Assembly: GCA_010015655.1 (NCBI GenBank)
Contig: ML976801.1
Coordinates: 24,744-88,743, forward strand
Reading direction: 5' to 3'
Source of the DNA: Bimuria novae-zelandiae CBS 107.79
Lineage: Eukaryota > Ascomycota > Dothideomycetes > Pleosporales > Didymosphaeriaceae
Length of the DNA: 64,000 nt
The notes below the pieces were generated by a model that did not search any database, had not been told where the DNA came from, and was given only the letters and a program-made list of their open reading frames with translations. The position numbers were made by a program, and so were the translations under genes. Within the stretch, counting starts at the first letter, position 1. Every line of letters starts with the position of its first letter. Of the stretch, positions 58,735-64,000 are shown one piece after another.

Positions 58735-59395
58735 GCGTTTCCACCTATCGTATTACTTCTATCGAATTTCTGCAGGCGTTCAGCGGAGCTCATCGTGGGA
58801 GTGGGACATTGACGAGCAATTTCACCTCGGGCCAGAGCTTTCCTATTTATCGATACCTAGGATTCATTTCCACTAGGCGGGTGTGAGGGTAACTTGTTTC
58901 ATGTTGTAGAATATGCGCGGTATTTCGCTAGCCAATTCATCCGATCCTGATCAGTCACTTCCGTTACAGGCCCTACTATGTCGCAGAGAGCTCGCCCGAC
59001 GTTGACGCGAAATGCCGATCTTCGGTCAACCGACCGTCACTAATCGACTTGAGCACGCCCTTTTGATCGCCATGTCGAACAGAAGAACCTTTGAAACTTC
59101 GCAAGAGGAGTGCGCATGGTACAGGGCACAACATACGATTGGTGGGTCCGAGGATTATCCTGGGGTGCTCAACAGGGAAAGGTATGGCTAGCTGGGAAGG
59201 AACGCCGCACCTACGGTGTAGACGATCCTGCATACGTAAGCTCACCAGTACATCGCCAACACCAAAGCTGTCGCGCAAGATCCCTTCAACATCTTTTTAT
59301 CTGGTCTGTTCTCTTTCTCTTCTTAATTCTGTATGTGAACGACTAGTACGACGGTTGTAAAAGTAGGAACGAGGGTCGCACAAGGGGGACACACA
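58735..59395. other. Intergenic, NSE4 to FAD monooxygenase
   Basis: 0.66 kb with no gene supported. Confidence 0.5.
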
Positions 59396-60727
59396 ATGAA
59401 CGTCGGCATTGTTGGCGCCGGAATCGCAGGCCTGGGCGCTGCTGTTGCGCTGCGCAGAGCCGGGCATAACGTCGAAGTCTTCGAAAAGTCTAGTTTCAAG
59501 GCAGAGATCGGGGCTGCGATACTATTGACGCCCAATGCGAACCGAATCCTCCGAAGGTGGGGATTCGATTTTGACAAGGCGAGGCCGGTGGACTTCAAGC
59601 AGTTCCGTTTTGTACATGCCCAGAACTTGAGCATGCTCGCTAGAGAGGACTTCGAGGGCGTGGAAGAGCAGTTTGGGGACAGGATGTGTGCGTACCACCG
59701 CGTGGATCTGCACTCCGGCCTCCGAGAGCTAGCAGAAAAAGAAGGCGCAAAGATACGCCTTGGAGCCGAGGCCGTGGACGTGCAGCCCGGAGACGGAGTC
59801 GTCACATTCCAAAGCGGCGAGAAAGTGCAGAAAGACTTCTGGATCCTAGCAGACGGATGCCACTGCCCGTTCCTCCCGAAGATCGCCGACGAAGACATTC
59901 CCACGAAGAAGATCGGAAAGAGCGTATACCGCTGGCTCGCCCCCTTCGATAAGGTCCTCGAACACCCCGACGCCGCAAAGCTCTGGGCAGACCAAGCCCC
60001 CGGCTTCTGCACCTTCTTCCAGCCCACGACCGGCATTTTTATGGTGACGTATCCCTGTCGCGCCGGCACGCTGCTGAATTGCGCGGTGTTCCACAACACG
60101 CGCCCCGACGAGACGCAAAAGGACGTCTGGAACGCTTCCACGACGCACGAAAAAGTCCTCGATGCGCTGGACGGCTACCACGACGCCGTCAAGCACATCC
60201 CCATGGCTGTCGAGCAAGTCAAAGTGTACACCGTCACACAGCGTCCACCATCTACGCGGCTCTATCGCGGCCGCATGCTCTGCATAGGCGACACGGTGCA
60301 CCACATGCTACCCTCGCACGCGCAAGGCGGATGCTCCGCGCTCGAGGACGCCACCGCTTTGGAAATCCTTTTCGTCGCCGACACCATCGCATCCGACTCT
60401 TCCTCCCTAGCCAGTCGTCTGGATCTGTACCAGCAACTAAGACTTCCCCGCTCGGCGACGACGCAGATTCTAAGCTCGACGAATCCTCAGCTTACGATGG
60501 ATAAAGTGGCGGAGAAGACGGAGGAGATTAGACGGTTTTACGGGGGGCATTTGGTGGATTGGCCAAAGGGGTCGGGGCCGTGGAGTAGGGAGATTAGGGA
60601 GTTTTGGTATGGGTACGATGTGGTTGGGGAGGCGGAGGAGGCGATGAAGTATAGGGAGAGTGGGAGGTTGCCCGAGGGGTGGAGGTGGTTTGGAGGGGGT
60701 AGGGAGGGTGAGGTGGTGATGGTGTAG
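59396..60727 (+). CDS. FAD-dependent monooxygenase (salicylate hydroxylase-like), intronless
   Basis: A single open frame of 443 residues starting MNVGIVGAGIAGLGAAVALR, the GxGxxG dinucleotide-binding fold, followed by an E at the end of beta-2 (EVFEKS). The second motif, usually DG in ADGxxS, reads ILADGCHCPFLPKI. The third, usually GDAAHPMLPxxAQG, reads CIGDTVHHMLPSHAQGGCSALEDA, so the aspartate and the pyrophosphate-contacting HxMLP are kept while AA is replaced by TV. The C terminus (WPKGSGPWSREIREFWYGYDV) is typical of the fungal group. Such enzymes hydroxylate aromatic compounds using NAD(P)H and oxygen; substrate unknown. No secondary-metabolite partner genes lie nearby. Confidence 0.9.
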   Translation: MNVGIVGAGIAGLGAAVALRRAGHNVEVFEKSSFKAEIGAAILLTPNANRILRRWGFDFDKARPVDFKQFRFVHAQNLSMLAREDFEGVEEQFGDRMCAYHRVDLHSGLRELAEKEGAKIRLGAEAVDVQPGDGVVTFQSGEKVQKDFWILADGCHCPFLPKIADEDIPTKKIGKSVYRWLAPFDKVLEHPDAAKLWADQAPGFCTFFQPTTGIFMVTYPCRAGTLLNCAVFHNTRPDETQKDVWNASTTHEKVLDALDGYHDAVKHIPMAVEQVKVYTVTQRPPSTRLYRGRMLCIGDTVHHMLPSHAQGGCSALEDATALEILFVADTIASDSSSLASRLDLYQQLRLPRSATTQILSSTNPQLTMDKVAEKTEEIRRFYGGHLVDWPKGSGPWSREIREFWYGYDVVGEAEEAMKYRESGRLPEGWRWFGGGREGEVVMV

Positions 60728-63185
60728 ACCAGTGTGGATTGATGATGGTGATGGAGAGCAACGTTAGTGAGTGATGGTGGTGGGAATGAACGTAGCGATG
60801 TGACGGCGAAGTGGGGCTTTGCCGCGCGTGAGTGGACTAGTCACATTAACTCAGTCTTCATGCTTTTTTAGGCGCCCACATAGCTCGACCCTTCTCTTCA
60901 TACCCAACATCGGGCACAATTCCAACAGGTTTCAAACCAACACACATGATATGAGCCCCATTCGCTATTTTAGTCTCAACCCAAGCGAAGACACGCAAGC
61001 CGTGCCCGTTCTACCCAGAAATTGCCTTCTCTTTTATAAAACTCCAGCGCCCGCGTCCGACAGACATTCGTGTCCCAGCTAGTCCTTTTTGGTCGTCACT
61101 CAGCTCACACATGTGAGACTTCGAATGAGTTTTACAGCTCTCCTCCCCGACATGCTTGCTGAGATTGTGTATTTCGGTTCCACCAAAGCCCAGGCATATG
61201 CCCAAAGGGTCTTCTTTTTGGAAACGCTGCACATATACTCACTATGAATGTGTTTGGAAGCGCAGGCTACATGTGTGGAAGGAGAAGTGTGAGCCCCACA
61301 CATCATTTGGGTGATGACGGGTTTTGGTAAGTATGCGAGATCGCTTGCTTCCACTCCATGTGCCGTTTTCGATTGCTTTATAGCAGGAGCAGCGCCAGGA
61401 CATATCGGTCTAGAGCGTGTCATTTAGAAGACGCCGCACATAAGCCATGGATCTCGGGGTTTTGAGAGCGCAAGGCGCATATTGGAGAAGAGCGTATTCG
61501 TGATAGCGCATCATTTTATTGTTGTGTGGTTTTTGTGGGGTGCGGACGTTCGATCCGCATCGGGCTTGCGGGTGGATTTTTGAAAGGGCGGACAGAGCCA
61601 GAACATCATAGCCTCCTGAATTCGTTTAGAGAGGATTTTGTGGTGACGAGGCCACAGGCTCATAAACAGCCCTTCGAATGCTTTGAGCTCTATCCTCTGG
61701 CCTCAGGGAGAACAAGGATTTTCTCGCGAGACCAGCTGTGGCCCATGTAACTCGTCCTCGGCCGTTTCGGTGGAGAGGTCTTCTCGCTTTGCTGTGGTCG
61801 GATTTAGGAATTCGATAAGATTCGGGTGCAAATCCGGATCCAGACATAGCCCGCAGGGGAAGCACTTTTTTGTTTCGGACCAAAACGGCTCGCACGCATA
61901 AAACGGACCCTGTTGCTTTTTAGACGATCCACGTCATGTGGTGTGGACGCAGTGTTTTGGAAGAGCCACAACGGAGGGGAACATGGCTATGCTCGCTAAC
62001 CATTTTTAGTGGACCTAAGGTGGACGTGAAGAAGATGAAAGGCGAGAGGCAATTTCTGTGCTTTTATACACTCTTTGGAAGTTGGAGAGTCTCCTCCTCA
62101 AGTGCAGGACTACATGTGACCAAGTGACATCAATTTTTGGAGTTGACATCTTTCCCAGCCAGCAGTGCAGCGCATTGGTGGAGGTATTGGTGGTTTTTAG
62201 CAAAGCTCTCACATGAACTTGAGTGTAGACGGGTTTTGTTTGAAAGGAGCGATTTGGGAAGTGCAGCGAGTCAAGTCGGCCTCCAGCACATGCAAAATAT
62301 GCCATCGTCTTTGGTAGGTATCCTCCGGAAGAAGCGACAGCATTTGTTCCACCCGCTGCGGTTTGGTCCGAGGAAGCGACCACCTCGTCTCATAGCGGGG
62401 GTGTTGAAGCATTTTGGACCAAGGCGTCCATGGTTAATGACCGTTTGACTTTTTAAGAAGTTTAGATCCGGCGCACATCGAAGTGTTCACGGTTCATTTT
62501 CGAGAGCTCGAGAGCAAGCGTGTGGGTAGAAGAAACTTGGAGGAGAAGCGATGTTTAAATATGTTTTCTGTGCGCACGGCCGCCCGCATTCTTGCGTTAC
62601 TTTGAGCCTCTAAAGGACGAGAGGAAACCATGGGCTAAAGTCATAGCCTTCAGTTCTTTGCAAGATTTCCAATCTCCTACTGTTTTCCCCAGAGAAGAGC
62701 GACGGATTTATGACTGGTGTTGTCGGAATACAAGACACGGTAGAGGTATCTCTTCATGTCACTCATCAGAAAAGAGTTTCTCGCTACCAGAGTTGCTGTT
62801 ATGGTGAATGCGAAGTCGCGCTGTGGTTGTTGAGGCTGTTGGGAAGTTCCGCTGGGTGGGGGCGCACCTTACCGAGGAAGCAGTCACCAGAAAGTGTGTG
62901 ACGGAGCTTATGGGGATTAATAGTTCATAGGCGTAGCGTGGACGCCAATCGTGGCTGCAATATTCGGCGAGGCCACGCGGCGAAGAAATGGCCCCCAACA
63001 AGCTTACTAGGTTTGAAGGAGGATTCAGGTCAAGACGGCCTGAAATTAGCGTCTCTGACCTGACCTTTCCTAGTTAGGCAACGCGCGTTGCGAAAATTTT
63101 CAAGTCAGGTCAGATTGACAATAAGCGAGCTTTTCTCCCTCATCACATTGTAAACACGTTCTAAACATCATTGTGACATCTGATT
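60728..63185. other. Gene-less region of 2.5 kb
   Basis: Short frames only, no splice structure. T- and G-rich stretches between 61.5 and 63.0 kb look unlike the promoters elsewhere in this window and may be old decayed sequence. It ends in the dyad element at 63054-63114. Confidence 0.5.
63054..63114. promoter_or_regulatory. Nested dyad-symmetric element upstream of the 63186 gene
   Basis: Outer arms TCTGACCTGA (63054-63063) and TCAGGTCAGA (63105-63114) are perfect reverse complements. Centred on the same axis is the 14-base palindrome GCAACGCGCGTTGC (63078-63091), next to a 10-base palindrome GAAAATTTTC (63092-63101). A further TCAGGTCA lies at 63025-63032. The element ends 71 bases before the start codon. 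It could be an operator or a cruciform, or the remains of a transposon end; not decidable from the sequence. Confidence 0.6.
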
Positions 63186-64000
63186 ATGGATGGAACTCAT
63201 ATCTTCAACCCTTTCCCATTGGCGCCTTCACCTCTAGAGATAGGTGATATACCTGCACTAAGTATTGAGGGTGGTGGGGACCTGGAGTGGGTTCAGGTAG
63301 GCAAAGTACCCTGAAACATGATTCTATCATAACTGAAACATGATTTAGGAGCCAACTGTCTTTACCACAGGCAATAGTCAAACACCACCCCTGTACGCGA
63401 CAGATGTAGAGTACGCTTCAGCAGTTCCAGATTATCCAAAAACTAAGCCAGGTGGTTTTGCCTACGTTATTAAGATACCTCCAAATGAGGATAACTCTCC
63501 ACTGCAGAAAGATCGGGTTCTGAAATGGATGACAGAGGTCTGTTATGCAACATGTTCTAATCATAGTCCTAACATGATGTAGTTCCAATACTCGAAGGCT
63601 ATCACGTACAAAGATCGAAGTACGGTATCAGATTTTCTTGGAGGAATGGCCTTTCGAACAAAGCTAAACTGCACTGGAATATTACATTGCGAACATCTTT
63701 CAAACGCGTTTCGCGAGTGCTATCACACAGAAGTTGATGAGGATATATATACAAAGATCCAACAGCTTCGTGTACGAGAACCAGACGAACCAAGGGGAAT
63801 TAAGGAAGCTCGAGGGTAAACGCCAAAACATGATTAGATCCTCTTTGCAATCTGTTAACAAGAGTAGATTGTATTTTGGAGTTCTGAAGCGATTCCGTCT
63901 TGGAGCTTGTATCGATAGAAGGGATGACTGCAGGCCTGAGCTGATGCAATACCAGAAAGATGTAAGTGCTGAAATCATGTTTAGATCACGTTAGTAACAT
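63186..64000 (+). CDS. 5' part of an intact gene of unknown family; continues beyond window
   Basis: Exons 63186-63296, 63349-63537, 63583-63815, 63865-63961 and beyond; the first 210 codons close in phase across three introns and the next donor (GTAAGT at 63962) is canonical. It begins MDGTHIFNPFPLAPSPLE. The central part has NCTGILHCEHL...FRECYHTEVDED and, later, ACIDRRDDCRPELMQY, giving about five Cys and nearby His residues that might form a metal site. I half-recognise this as one of the repeated lineage-specific fungal families, sometimes linked with transposons, but cannot name a domain. Decay is absent, unlike the other accessory genes here. The 3' end is outside the window. Confidence 0.6.

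Noticed and set aside
61540..61580. GTTCGATCC resembling a tRNA B box
   Set aside because: No A box or cloverleaf can be built around it.

Overview
The window is nuclear DNA from a filamentous ascomycete. The genes carry short GT-AG introns (mostly 45-65 nt, often with a CTRAC-type branch point just before the acceptor), lie on both strands and are separated by pyrimidine-rich promoters. Fungus-specific families are present: Snx41/Atg20 sorting nexin, GT69 mannosyltransferase, cerato-platanin and a GPI-anchored cupredoxin. The overall look suggests a dothideomycete, but that is inference. I found no prokaryotic features, CRISPR arrays, rRNA or convincing tRNA genes.

Layout. 1-9.4 kb: a TRM732/THADA-like tRNA-methylation factor (minus strand, C terminus off the window) diverges from a very long low-complexity protein of unknown function. 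9.4-11.9 kb: a decayed protein kinase gene. 11.9-22.1 kb: GT69 mannosyltransferase, ZIP zinc transporter (with a 15-nt exon), a tiny membrane protein, a membrane/coiled-coil protein, a low-complexity protein and the Snx41/Atg20 sorting nexin. 22.5 kb: an assembly gap beside a poly-A run. 22.6-24.7 kb: amidase. 24.7-26.6 kb: empty apart from a 74-base poly-C tract. 26.6-31.7 kb: VPS17 and mitochondrial elongation factor MEF2 from a short shared promoter. 32.8-35.1 kb: an RRM-like protein. 37.7-43.2 kb: cerato-platanin, a cupredoxin-like surface protein and an amino-acid permease. 43.9-48.8 kb: an unknown protein and a DUF3445 haem-type protein. 48.9-53.9 kb: an accessory stretch with a broken BTB/POZ gene, a second broken gene and a shared 45-nt repeat. 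53.9-58.7 kb: VPS34 and NSE4, divergent. 59.4-60.7 kb: an intronless FAD monooxygenase. 60.7-63.2 kb: no recognisable gene. 63.2 kb to the end: the 5' part of an intact multi-exon gene of unknown family behind a strongly dyad-symmetric upstream element.

Functional links. VPS34 makes phosphatidylinositol 3-phosphate on endosomes, and VPS17 and Snx41 are PX-domain proteins of the kind that read it, so three parts of one endosomal sorting/autophagy system lie in this window, though not adjacent. Cerato-platanin and the cupredoxin are both secreted or surface proteins. The other genes are mostly housekeeping: tRNA modification, mitochondrial ribosome recycling and Smc5/6 DNA repair.

Exon coordinates were worked out by hand from splice signals and frame agreement. 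Where the reading phases close over several introns they are given with confidence; elsewhere the doubt is stated. The three broken genes (10.2, 49-50 and 51.3-52.2 kb) carry stops or frame shifts. Two of those stops would each need only a C-to-T change, in keeping with repeat-induced point mutation, but that is not proven.
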